Shown one piece after another: positions 15,601-25,669 of a stretch of DNA of 64,000 nucleotides. Source of the stretch: Dromaius novaehollandiae (Eukaryota > Chordata > Aves > Casuariiformes > Dromaiidae); contig NC_088102.1 of assembly GCF_036370855.1 (NCBI RefSeq), positions 18,085,001-18,149,000 on the forward strand. The letters run 5' to 3'. The position numbers were made by a program, and so were the translations under genes. The notes under the pieces were generated by a model. That model saw nothing but the letters and a program-made list of their open reading frames with translations, made no database searches and was not told the DNA's origin. The stretch's first letter is position 1. The number at the start of each line of letters is the position of its first letter.

Positions 15601-18600
15601 CATTCAGTCCTGCTGTGAACTGATATGACTGATGAGGAATGACTCAGCCTATCTGCACAAGAGCTGTTCCCATTCTCAGGACCCACGGCCACCCAACAAC
15701 ACACAATACACAAACTGCTCCTGACACAACCACTATCAAGATAGACAGGAAGTTTGATGCTTTTTTCCCTTAACATTAATCCCTCCTACGTTAACACTTT
15801 GGAAACAGAAAGATGCAAAAACGTTGATTTGAATGCAACAGAAGCCAAGTAAGCATAATTTAAATAAAAATATCTGCATCATCAAGAGTCCAGTCAAATA
15901 TTAACATGGATGTGAAATATCTGGTATATTTTCCTGCTTGTATGAAAATATCAGCTGGAGGCAATAAGGCATGCCTCAGACAGACGTATCTAAGAGATTT
16001 AGCAGAAGTTTCCAAGTGGTTCTTTGTCTCTTTTCTCATTTTGTTTTATTATGACTCATAAAGCAGAAAGCCATTTTTCTCCCTTAGACAGTGGTGCTAT
16101 CTGACAGACTATAGGGAATAAACATTTGATGGGAAAGACTTCGTGTTTTTAAAAGTGTTTCCATCAGATCAGCGAGGTTATTCACAGAGAGAGGAGAAAC
16201 TTCAAAAACTGTAGTGATTGCGATAGCCATGCAAAACTAGTAATAGACTGTTTTGAGAACAGTTATGCAGCACTTCCATTGCTATCATATTCAAATGAAA
16301 AGATTTTTGCTACTTTTGAATCATTAGGGTATCTTTAAAAGTGTTTCTCTGAGGGAATAATTCTATCTTTGCCTAGAGATACCACTTCTAGCATCAGTTT
16401 TGGAACCTGGAGCTAGTCACTTTGGAATCTAAAGCTACTGTCTTTTTCAGGCACAGAGTCCTATAACAGTGTGTAATTTAACAGTTGATTCTCTAGCCAT
16501 AATATGGGTTTTGCCAGACTATGTCAATAGAAGTCCTCACTGTAGAAATGTGGGTGCTTATAAAAAATTGCTCCCAATCTCCTTTTCTATCTGTCTTCAA
16601 GACCTGAAGAGAACTTCCCATCATGTTTTCTCCTGTTTTAAGATTTCTGCTTAAGTAATGAAATAAGCCTGGTTTCTTTTCTGTGACATTAAGCTTCAAG
16701 CTCCAAGACTTGACAAAGAGCTAGTGTCACTTTACCACAATGTTGGCATTTAGACCACCAGCTGGTGGAACAGAGGAGGAGAAAGAAAAAGCATTAGTAA
16801 TGCTCAAGCTAACTTATTTAGCTAACAGCTAAATAAAGCAGCTCTACAAGCATACCCCAGAGAACAGGATTAGTTTTAAACCTCAGTGAAACTATTTCAT
16901 GTCTCATTCCTAATTATTCCTGTCGCAGCATATCAGTTAAGGCACAGGCATTGATCTAAGCCTAGTCCTTGTTCCTGAAATTCTCAGAATTTCACCTCAA
17001 AAAAAAAAAAAAAAAAAGCTTCCCCTCACATAATAACAACAAAGCATGGAAATGCGAACTAATACATAACGGAGTGTTATTTGCCTCACCTTGTGGAAAT
17101 CCAGAGGAGCATCTCAAAAAGCTCTAAACTGAAATGTTTGCAGAGGCATGTAACAGCACTAAGAACCAAGAACCATTGTTCTGAAGGGTCTCATAAAAGT
17201 ACTTACACAAAAGACAAGCACTTGATTTTGGGGATGAGTAACAGTGCACGCTACTACCCTGATACTCTCAAAACCGGATGTCTAATACTGCTTTTAGGGG
17301 AAGAGTAGCTACCACACTGTTAACTGCTCCTGCTTCTCTTTGTCTCTGTGAAGTAGTCAAAGAGCAGGACCACGGAAGCATCACCCCATGATGCGAGAAG
17401 GAATCCCTGTGCCTTAAACTGGCCATGATGATTGTCCTCAAAACACCAGGAGTTTGTAAAAAAAATCCACCAGAAACTCCTTTCAGTCATTAGCATATTG
17501 CAATCACTATGTTACGGGATAAGTGTCCCTATGAAAGTGTTCTCGGATTTGCCCTAAATGGGCAGCCTGACCTACTCTTTGAGGAGTCTGTACCTTAGAT
17601 TCATTCTAACACAAGACATTACGTTTTCACCAACTATATCCGCCTGCAGGTTCCATTGGATTTATCTTCACTTCCTGACCTGAACTAGTGCAGTACTAGT
17701 ACATTATCTCTTGCCAAATCAAGCAAAGGATACAAACATAAATTAGTAATATTGAGCAGCATAAGGATAAAAGCTTCTCACAAGCACAAAATGTTGTTGT
17801 AAACAGTGGGAGCTTTGTAAGGAAGGTAATATAAAGGGGAATTATTAGAGTTATATACTTTCACATTAATTATGTGTCATCTCAAAATGAACTGTGCAGC
17901 TGTTAAAGTCATTTACTAAACGCCAATGCTCATCTAAACAAAAACAAAATAAACTCACCCTCCTGCTGGGCAGCATGCTATCCCTGTACGGGATTTGTCA
18001 TGTAGAAACAAGGAAATATTGTAAATATTTAGCTGGAGAGTCTCATGAAGATCTTTTTTTAAGAGAGTATGATAAGGTTTTCCTTGGCTGATAGGGCAGG
18101 CTTTAGACATAAAAAAACCTCACAGCTTATTCAACTGTGTTTACTATTGAAAAGGGCATCCACAGTTACCTAGTTTCTCTTTTATTATATCATGCAAGCA
18201 GATGCTCTGAAACATAAATCTAATAGACATCTCCAGAGGAAAATTTGTAAATGCATAAGGAAGAGCTACCATTGATCTGACACATCACAGCACTCTCACA
18301 GACTTCCAGAAATCCATTTAATGCCAGAGGGCTCAAATATAACTATAGCTGATACCTTATACCCTCCAACCATTTCAATCAGTATTTGACTTCCAAGACT
18401 CAAGATCAGCCGAGCCTGACCTAAACCTATTCTACTATTGATCGAAAGGTGGTTTACCACCCCCTCCAGCTGTGACTTCCTCTCCTCTCATGCACCCCAC
18501 TTATGCTAGCAGGCGTGGTCATGCAGTTGCGCATTTTGTTGGAAGTGATGTAACCAAAAAACTCACAGTTAATTATAGGTCAAATCAATTCCCTGATCTT

Positions 18601-20713
18601 GCTGAGACTGCAGGGCTGCAATGGTATTACTGCTGGCATGCAAAAAGTAGTAGAAACATGCAGCCAGGTATGGGAGAAAAGAACTACTATTCCTGATATA
18701 GTGAGAGCTTCAATCATTTTAACCTGATTGTGAAACTGTAACATGAGACATTAGCTCCATTAGTACCATAAACCAGCCAAATGTAGTGCTAAGGCTCAAA
18801 GATGCCATTTCACGCATTCCTATTCCCAGGCCACTACCCACTTCTCTTGTGCTGGCACAATGTTTCTTCAGCTTCATGAGGTACTGAAGCACAGAACTGA
18901 TCTGGTTTAAAACTAACCACTATTTTCATGGTTCAAGTTTGGCTCAGATAAGTATCCAATCTGCCTGTGCAGGTGTAAGAGAGAACGTATCACAGAGCCT
19001 AGAACGAGCAGCTGGGGAAAGGACTGGCCCTGCCATCTTAATGTATTGATGAAATTGTGCCCTGAAAGTGGGAAAACTGGAAGAGATGTTTTTCTCTCTC
19101 TTCATTTTTTGAGGTTTCCTAGAGCACTAGCTTAATCTCTGCTCTGTATAATGTTTACAGCTGGTTCTTCAGGTGTAGAAAAAGGAAAATTAAAAAAAAA
19201 AAAATCACAACATCTTGTTAGTGGTTTTGACACATAGTTAATAATATATAATGCATAAAAAGATCATTAAAATTTGAGAATACTCTAGTTGATTTTGTTG
19301 CATCTTATTAAGCCATTTTTGATCATCTTTATGCAAACATGCTAAGTTTCTAGACATTGAACTCTTTCCAATTTACCTAAAATATCAATTGTGTCTTTAA
19401 AACTATGCTAAATGCTTTAGAGGGCTTTTGTGTTTTCTACACTGAAAGATAGGATCATTCCAAATACAAAGTACAGTATGCTCCCAAGAGGGTGAATAAT
19501 TCAATCTTCCGCCTTAATAACTCATTATTACTCTGTTATTTTGAATATGACAGAAATGTCAAGGCCTGGAAGCTTTAGCACTAAGCAAGCACAAACAAAT
19601 AGAAGTGGCTGAATACAAAATAATACAATATGCTCAACAATGTAAAGCCACTGGGGAAACCTATTAGAAAAGTCTTCAGAAAACAAACACTATACAGTGC
19701 GCATGCCAGTAAACATCCCTATATCCAAGCCAGATTCACACCAGACAAAGAATGCATATTTTGCTATTGGCTTTATGCCATAAAATGGTATGTTATAGTA
19801 AGACAGAAAAGAGTAGGTTACAACATCAACTAGACATCAACAAACATGCAAACTACGACCACTGGCAAAAGTTCACAGCAAGAATAAAAAAATCATTGTC
19901 CCTGAGCTGTTTATTGCCACTGCTTTGCCAGAGGTCACATTTCGCAGAAGAGCCAGCAGAATGCAAAGAATTCAGCTGCTTCAGTGCAAGATCCGGCAGC
20001 TTGTCTTAATCTGCTGATGAAATGGTTTTCAGCTAAGTCATCAGAATTGACACCAACATGGATTAGATGCACACAACTATTGTGCTCTCCTTTTTTTGCT
20101 AGAGGGGCAGCAACATCTAAAGCACATGCAGAATACAACTCTCCAGTCACTCCAGTTAGCCCTCCAGAATTCATCAAGTACTTGGGCTTAAGTTCTAAAA
20201 CTTAGATCCTAAACACTTAGATATCTCACTCTCTTTAAGCACCTAAATCCATTTGATTTCAACAGGAAGTTCATAAACATCCCTGACAACCTGGTCTAAG
20301 AGAGCCCAGTTCCTCAACCAGAATCAAGGTTAACTGAGATTAGAACAAATGACAGCCCAATTTGCTACCACGTTCTTATTAAATCAGAACTTGCTCAGTC
20401 TAATTGCAGAACTAATTAAAACTGATTACTCTGAGCAACAATGATCTAAGGCTGCAGTCCACCCGTGCTTATGTCATATTAAAGTGACTCTGACCACCAA
20501 GAGAGCTATTGAGCCCCTTCCTTTTGCTTGCACAACTGTTTATATATACACACAGAGTGAGCCAAATCAAGGAGCTGATTTAGCTGAAAACTAATCTGAC
20601 TATAAATTATTAGTTTTTAGATAGATCAATTCATCAGTCCAGCTCATGACACAGCTTTCTGAATAGCAGTACTGGCAGAAAAGAGAGACGCCTGAACGCA
20701 AAGTCATCCTTCC

Positions 20714-20744
<31 letters not shown>

Positions 20745-23700
20745 AAAACAGATAGATAGATACTTGTTAGGATTATCAAAGTTGCAATTAGTAGTTTAAA
20801 ATGTAAAACCCAAATATGACATGTAATGAGAGCAAACAAATTAAAAGGAAAACATATCCCTATGAAAGTAAGGTCCAAATCAGTATTAATATGTCAGTGT
20901 CCTTTCTGTGTGCTCAGTATACGTGTATAATGAGAATACAACGATCAGGAATTTACAAAACATATGACAAGATATCATGGCAAGATAAAGACTGTGGAAA
21001 TATGAGATAATCATTAGATGGATATGAATACATGCTAGATGGGCAAAACAACTTTATAGACCGTGACATCAAGAACTAAAAGAATACGTCAGAAACTCTG
21101 CAGTATTACTGTCCAATTAGCAAGTAAAACAAGAGGTCAAAAAAGAAGAATGAACTGATGAAACAGATATGAGCTCTGGGAAATTAATACCTCCTCATCT
21201 ATGCAGTGTAAGAAAAATCAGTCACAGGGGGCGGCCAAAAAAAACCCAAAAACAAAAAAAAACAATTGGGGCATCAAAAACCTCAGACAGTAAAAGGTTA
21301 TACTAATCACTCAAAGTAGGGTGCCAATGCCAATGCCAAGGCGGTTTTTTTGGAAGGCGAGGAGAAGGGAAAACGAGGAAAGTGGCTGGGGTTTTTGTTT
21401 TTGTAGAGAACGAAGGCCATTACCACATGAGGACTCTCTCTGGGCTTTCATGTAAGTTAATTACTAAATATTGGCTTTGCTATATCAAAGTCTTTATTCG
21501 GTATTACTCAGCTCCATTGTGCTGTACAAGCAACACTGTTTTAAAGATATCCCCCTCACTAAATTAAAAATCTCTATCTTGTGGATTAGGGCTATATAAA
21601 TAAGTGACAATAAAGACAACAATGTGATACCACATGAAGTTTTTTATATTCTTTGTAGATATTTAAGGTGAGAGATTTCATTTCTATTTTTGTTCTTGGG
21701 TTGGGGAGGGGAACATTTTGTTAAGGATATGGGTATAGCATCATCCTCTCCAAACTGAACACAACACAGCCAGCATGGACAATTCATTTCAGTCTCGCTA
21801 AAGCAAATTTTATAGTGGGATACTCGGAAAAGACAGTGTCCTATGGGATAATGTCAAGGAGAATCCCGTATAAGGGACAAGTTGAAAGAAGGCAAACAAT
21901 GCATCTGCGGGAGAAAATAAGGCATGAAAAGACCAGGCTGACATTACCATCAAACAGGAAAAAAGCAGGGGTATTGTATTATAATTGATAAAAATATTGG
22001 AAAAGACAAAAATACATGCATATATGCATTATATAAAGGATACTACTTGTGTTACAGACAGCTTTTCAGCTCTGTTTGTTTATACTCCACTCAGTGCAGG
22101 AAAGGCAATGCACTATTGAACAACAAAAGCTTCCATTAGATTATTATATAAATATATCTGGATAATCACAGCAAGTGATTGCCTTGCAAAAAGCTTTTCA
22201 AGCAGAGATGAAGCTACCTTTCAGCAATAAGGACTACAAAGAGGCAAAGTAAGAACTTCATCACAAGGGAAAGAATATTATGTCTCCCAGAAGAGCTGTT
22301 CAGGTAGAAAGAAAGTAGATGAGGATGTCAAGAAGAGTTCAAGGCCAAGTGGAAAAGCAATTAGTAAGATGAAAAATATGAAGTCAAACCTTTTACCCTT
22401 TAACCAGGCAATGATCCAGTAACGACACATTGCTGGAAACACGATCTTTAATCAGGAAAGGAGCAAAGAGATCTGCTGCTACACAGAAAAAAAAAAAAAA
22501 AGAAAAAAATGAAGATGACCATGCTGATTGCTGCGAGATAAAAAAATAAAATAAAATGATATGCAACCACACTGGTTTCTCTAGATTTCCCTAGAGCCAA
22601 AAGACTACTCTGATTACAGGGACTACCTGCAGTAGCAGAAGTTTTAAAATCCTTTACTTAATAAAGAAAAAATTGGCATAAAAAACCCACACAAATAAAA
22701 CTCAGTATCAGAATACTATTAGTGGACAAAAAAACTTACCTAAAAGTAATGCCACAATTAAGGCACTGAAGAAAATATATTTTTAAAACTGACGACAGGC
22801 ATAGAGTACAAGGGCACTTAAAATAGCAGAATAAGCAAACTGGGAGGGAGCTGCAGCTGGTTCTCCAATTACTAGGTATTGTTTAAAATGCATATTCAAA
22901 TCAAAATCCCTTAGAACATTTGTACTCAGAGATGACTTCTGCATCAGAGTTGAAAGAGATCTACGTTAGAAACCACCAGAATTTAAGCTATTCAAGTAAC
23001 TGCAAATAGCTACTTTAAAGAGGAAGATAAAATGAAAAAACCGAACATGATAAATATTAAAATATCTTCTACAGTATTTGCTAAAGACTATGAAACTTAT
23101 CTTTAAGTCTTCTTTTCAGATAGCCCAAATGTATAAAATATGCTCAGACAACTCTGTTATCAGTCTGTGATAACTGCCCATGCCCTAGAGCGAATATGAA
23201 GTCACTGACCAATTGCTCTTATTAACGTCAACACTAAGGGAATCTTGCAAAACCAACTGCAGGGAAAAAGATGAAGTACAACTCATTGTTGGTGAGGGCC
23301 ATATTAGAAACTCAGCAAAGAAATATTTGTACGTCCACACAGGCATCCTATTCCATCCAAGTTTAACAAAATGACAGTGTCTATTTTTATCTTGCCTATA
23401 TATTTAATGTAGTAGAAAGTATAAAACAACTACTACTTAAAGATAGAAAATAAAAGGACTAAAGAGTAATAGCACAAAAATCTGTATGTCAGCATGATGG
23501 TCAGCAGTGTTTCACCATAATACTTTAGGAAATACCTGAGTAGATAAACAGCCCTTTCAATATCATTGAGTTCTTCATCAACTGTCAATCTTTCTATTTC
23601 TTCTGGTGTCTGTCAAGTGTGAAACAGAGATTATGAATTTAAAATGCCATACTAGTTCCTCGTTTTAGCCTTCTTAAAACAACCCCTTCCTCCCCACATT

Positions 23701-24222
23701 CAAGCATAGTTACATGAGTAATTTGAATTTAATCCTTGAAATCTCTAGCCAATTATTTCGAATTCAGTCAAATAAATCCTTCACCAGGAAGAGATGGGAT
23801 ATAACAAAAGTACAGTTTCATGTCAGATACTCTCATTATTAATCACTTAAAACACAGCATAAATAAGTCACACACAAATTAAAGGCCTAAGATAGTCTAT
23901 TTTTTCCAGCTTAACATTCTTACACTGAAAATATTAAATTCCTGCTATACAGAAGTCAAGACTGTATATTCCAGCATAACTGGAAACAATCTTTAACATT
24001 CTGGTGCTGTAAAAATAAACTGCCTGGTCAGTTGGCAGCGCATTAATACAAGCAGAAACGATTTCAAATGGATTTTAAAGCAGCATTCAATTTTGAAGTA
24101 TATACCTTCAAGCTCCTGCGCACTGGCCTTTCTATAATAGTTAGTTCCTGCAGGTCTTCTATGTATCCGAACAAATTGCTTTGAGTAAAATCCATTTTGG
24201 AGAAGAAGATTATTGGATGCAT
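558..24222 (-). CDS. PPP4R4: PPP4R4, 5' part (coding exons 1-3 of a longer gene)
   Basis: PPP4R4 is a HEAT-repeat-like regulatory subunit that binds the catalytic subunit of protein phosphatase 4, mainly in the cytoplasm. The visible coding join is complement(558..660, 23536..23609, 24106..24195), which gives 89 codons in a continuous frame. An in-frame ATG at 24222 would add nine more. The peptide contains [19 protein letters not shown], then [20 protein letters not shown], then [20 protein letters not shown], matching the N-terminus of vertebrate PPP4R4 as I remember it. All splice sites are canonical GT-AG, and the phases agree (0, 2, 0). The human protein is about 873 residues, so only about a tenth is here. 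The rest lies beyond position 1. The gene starts in a CpG island and runs away from DDX24. Confidence 0.93.
5465..6575 (+). mobile_element. CR1 LINE fragment, decayed reverse transcriptase and 3' end
   Basis: The plus strand encodes pieces typical of the CR1 reverse transcriptase: [40 protein letters not shown], then [12 protein letters not shown], [17 protein letters not shown] and [17 protein letters not shown] segments. It ends with the CR1 3' signature around 6505-6575 (CCTGCTTTGAGCAGGG, CCCTTCCAACC, then ATTCTATAATTCTAAT). It is dead. The stretch between the TAFYNEITG block and the VLQGS block is missing, which removes the conserved DFSKAFD region. The catalytic FADD motif reads FADV. 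Several frame changes follow. It sits inside PPP4R4 intron 2 in the antisense direction. Confidence 0.9.
7817..8003 (+). mobile_element. CR1 LINE 3' fragment
   Basis: A short degraded CR1 3' end, recognised by the order of blocks: a CAAAATTCATCCAGACAAGG-like stretch, CCTGAGCAACCTAATCTAAC, CCCTGCTTTGAGCGGGGCAT, TTGGACCAGCTGGCCTCCAG, then a single ATTCATTGATTCTAA-like tail. It lies in PPP4R4 intron 2 in the same direction as the larger copy 1.2 kb to the left. It carries no coding capacity. Confidence 0.85.
11205..11295. repeat. AT-rich TATC/ATAT low-complexity tract
   Basis: Irregular runs of TATCTA, ATATAT and TAGATA with local self-complementarity. It lies inside PPP4R4 intron 2. Confidence 0.7.
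13325..13342. repeat. (AATA)n short microsatellite
   Basis: About four AATA units in a row in PPP4R4 intron 2. Confidence 0.75.
14780..14793. repeat. G14 homopolymer
   Basis: Fourteen consecutive G on the plus strand, followed 105 bp later by a G15 run at 14899-14913. Both lie in PPP4R4 intron 2, where they read as C runs in the transcript. Confidence 0.9.
14899..14913. repeat. G15 homopolymer
   Basis: Fifteen consecutive G on the plus strand, the partner of the G14 run just upstream. Such tracts are length-unstable and often misassembled. Confidence 0.9.
20190..20290. repeat. possible ancient interspersed repeat remnant
   Basis: The block containing AAGCACCTAAATCCATTTGA and a following TTTCAACAGGAAGTT-like stretch resembles an old repeat common in reptile and bird genomes. 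The match is from memory and the copy is short and degraded, so this is a weak call. Confidence 0.3.
23536..23609 (-). CDS. PPP4R4: PPP4R4 coding exon 2
   Basis: A 74-bp exon encoding [20 protein letters not shown] and then VYLL, ending with two bases of the next codon. The acceptor is a CAG before 23609 and the donor is GTATTT at 23535. The residues differ only slightly from the human exon (from memory), and the frame joins exon 1 without a shift. It lies in the acidic, probably helical N-terminal region ahead of the HEAT-like repeats. Confidence 0.93.
23610..24105 (-). other. PPP4R4: PPP4R4 intron 1 (496 bp)
   Basis: A short GT-AG intron between coding exons 1 and 2, AT-rich, with nothing else recognised in it. 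Confidence 0.85.
24106..24222 (-). CDS. PPP4R4: PPP4R4 coding exon 1
   Basis: From the ATG at 24195 the exon encodes 30 residues beginning [18 protein letters not shown] and ending at a lysine codon, followed by the donor GTATAT (GT at 24105-24104). An upstream in-frame ATG at 24222 adds MHPIIFFSK. The human protein also begins MHP and has a second methionine before DFSQ, so I prefer the 24222 start, but either is possible. No stop interrupts the frame just upstream of 24222, so the start is not forced by the sequence. The 5' UTR should continue into the CpG island. Confidence 0.9.
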
Positions 24223-24239
24223 GTAACAACTAGAGCCTC

Positions 24240-25280
24240 TGGCAAGCGACGCTCTCCCGGAGTCTCACATCGCACTGAAGGAGAAAGCGCTGACACCACG
24301 CAACACCCCCTCCGAGTCTGCGAGCAGCGCCTGCCTCTCGCTGCCGGCAGCCGCCGAGCCCCGCCGCCAGCAGCGGCCTCGCCTCGCCTCGGCGCGCACA
24401 CTGCGGCAGCGGCCGCCCGCCTCCGCCACAGCCTCCCGCCGGCAAACTTTCTCCGGCCGCGCCGCTCCGCGCCCCGGGGCGGGCAGGGGGCGGCTCGCCG
24501 CTGCCCGCCGTCACCTCGGGGCGGCGGAGCGGAGGGAGAGTTTGCAGCCAACTTTCCTCCCTCGCGGACTGCCCCTGCGCGCCGCGGGGGGCCGGGGGCC
24601 AGGCCGCGTCGGGGCCCGGGGGAAGGCAAGGGGGGCGGCGGGGGGCGGCAGGCGGCCGCGGATCTTCCCCCAGCGCAGGGTCGCTCCGCGCCGCTCACGG
24701 GAGGCGCCAGGCGAGGGAGCGGCCCCCCGGCCGGCGAAGCCTCCCCGGGCGCCGTCTCTGCCCTCCCCGCCCGGGGGAGGGAGGGCCGCCGTGGTGCAGT
24801 GTCGCTCCCCGCCCCCGGCCCGCTCCCTCAGCGCCGCCCCCGCGACGCCCGGGCTGCACCCCGCCCCCGGGCAGCGAGTGCCGCGGCGCCCGCGCCGGGA
24901 CGACCCCGGCCCCGGCGCCTCAGCGCCCCCCGCGCGTCGCCAGCCGCGCGGAGCCGCCCCCAGCCACCGGCACCGGGGCCGCCCCACCGCCGCCGAGCCC
25001 GTCGCCGGGGCAACGCGCCGCTACAGCGGCCTCGGCGGGGCAAAAGAGCTTCCCGAGCGCGGCAATATGCGAACGCGCTGGGGGCGCGGGCGCGACGGCT
25101 CCTCGCGAGGGCTGGGACACGCCCCCCCGGCGGCCGTTATCCGCCTCGCGCCCCCTCCCCGCCCCGCGCGGCAGCCCACGCCGCGGGGGCAGGCGCGCGC
25201 CAGCGGGCTCTGCGCCATCACGGCTGCCCGCAGGTGCTTCTGTGCGTGGGTCCGCGCTCCTGGCACAACCCGGCCTCTCC
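24240..25280 (-). promoter_or_regulatory. PPP4R4: CpG island with PPP4R4 promoter and 5' UTR
   Basis: The base composition jumps abruptly from AT-rich to strongly GC-rich, with very dense CG dinucleotides and many GC boxes (for example GGGGCGGG near 24476). It starts just upstream of the PPP4R4 initiation codon on the minus strand, the usual place for a TATA-less CpG promoter. No TATA box was identified and the exact transcription start cannot be set. The very long open frames on both strands here reflect the lack of AT-rich stop codons and are not taken as genes. Confidence 0.82.
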
Positions 25281-25348
25281 TGCCGGGGGATGCGTCCTAC
25301 TGCCGGGGGCCTCAGGCAGCACAGCCAGCCCCGCTCGACCTCCTCCCC

Positions 25349-25662
25349 TTCCACCGCCACCCGCAGTGGAAGGGGCCCCCCTTCCACCGCCACAGCCTCC
25401 ATGGGCTCCCCTTCCACTGCCACGGCCTCCACAAGGCCCCCTTCCACCACCACAGCCTCCATGGGCTCTCCTTTCACCGCCACAACCTCCACGTAGCCCC
25501 CTTCTGCTGCCATGGCCTTCATGGGCTCCCCTTCCACAGTTGGGGCCCCCTTTCCACTACCGTGGTCTGTGTGGGGCCCCCCTTCCACTGCCACGGCCTC
25601 CATGGGCTCCCTTTCCACTACCGTGTCCCCCATGGGGCCCCCTTTCCACTACGGTGATCCCC
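25349..25662. repeat. 30-bp minisatellite, about 10.5 copies
   Basis: Tandem copies, mostly 30 bp, start with TTCCAC and run on to blocks like CCTCCATGGGCTCCCC. Unit starts are near 25349, 25382, 25412, 25442, 25472, 25502, 25532 (a short 20-bp copy), 25552, 25583, 25613 and 25644. Copies differ by substitutions. Because the unit is a multiple of three, reading frames stay open through most of it. The minus strand gives a ten-residue repeat similar to VEGEPMEAVA. It sits at the outer edge of the PPP4R4 CpG island. Confidence 0.92.
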
Positions 25663-25669
25663 TTGGCTT

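Larger units (their letters stand above)
661..23535 (-). other. PPP4R4: PPP4R4 intron 2 (22.9 kb)
   Basis: This long AT-rich intron separates exon 3 from exon 2. It holds two recognisable CR1 pieces (5465-6575 and about 7817-8003), both opposite in direction to the gene, plus simple repeats and homopolymer runs. I found no additional coding exon on either strand. The many short open frames lack codon bias, conserved domains or splice context. Confidence 0.85.

Noticed and set aside
19935..20177. Minus-strand 80-codon frame with some hydrophobic residues
   Set aside because: No domain, no splice context, and an overlapping plus-strand frame of similar length inside an intron.
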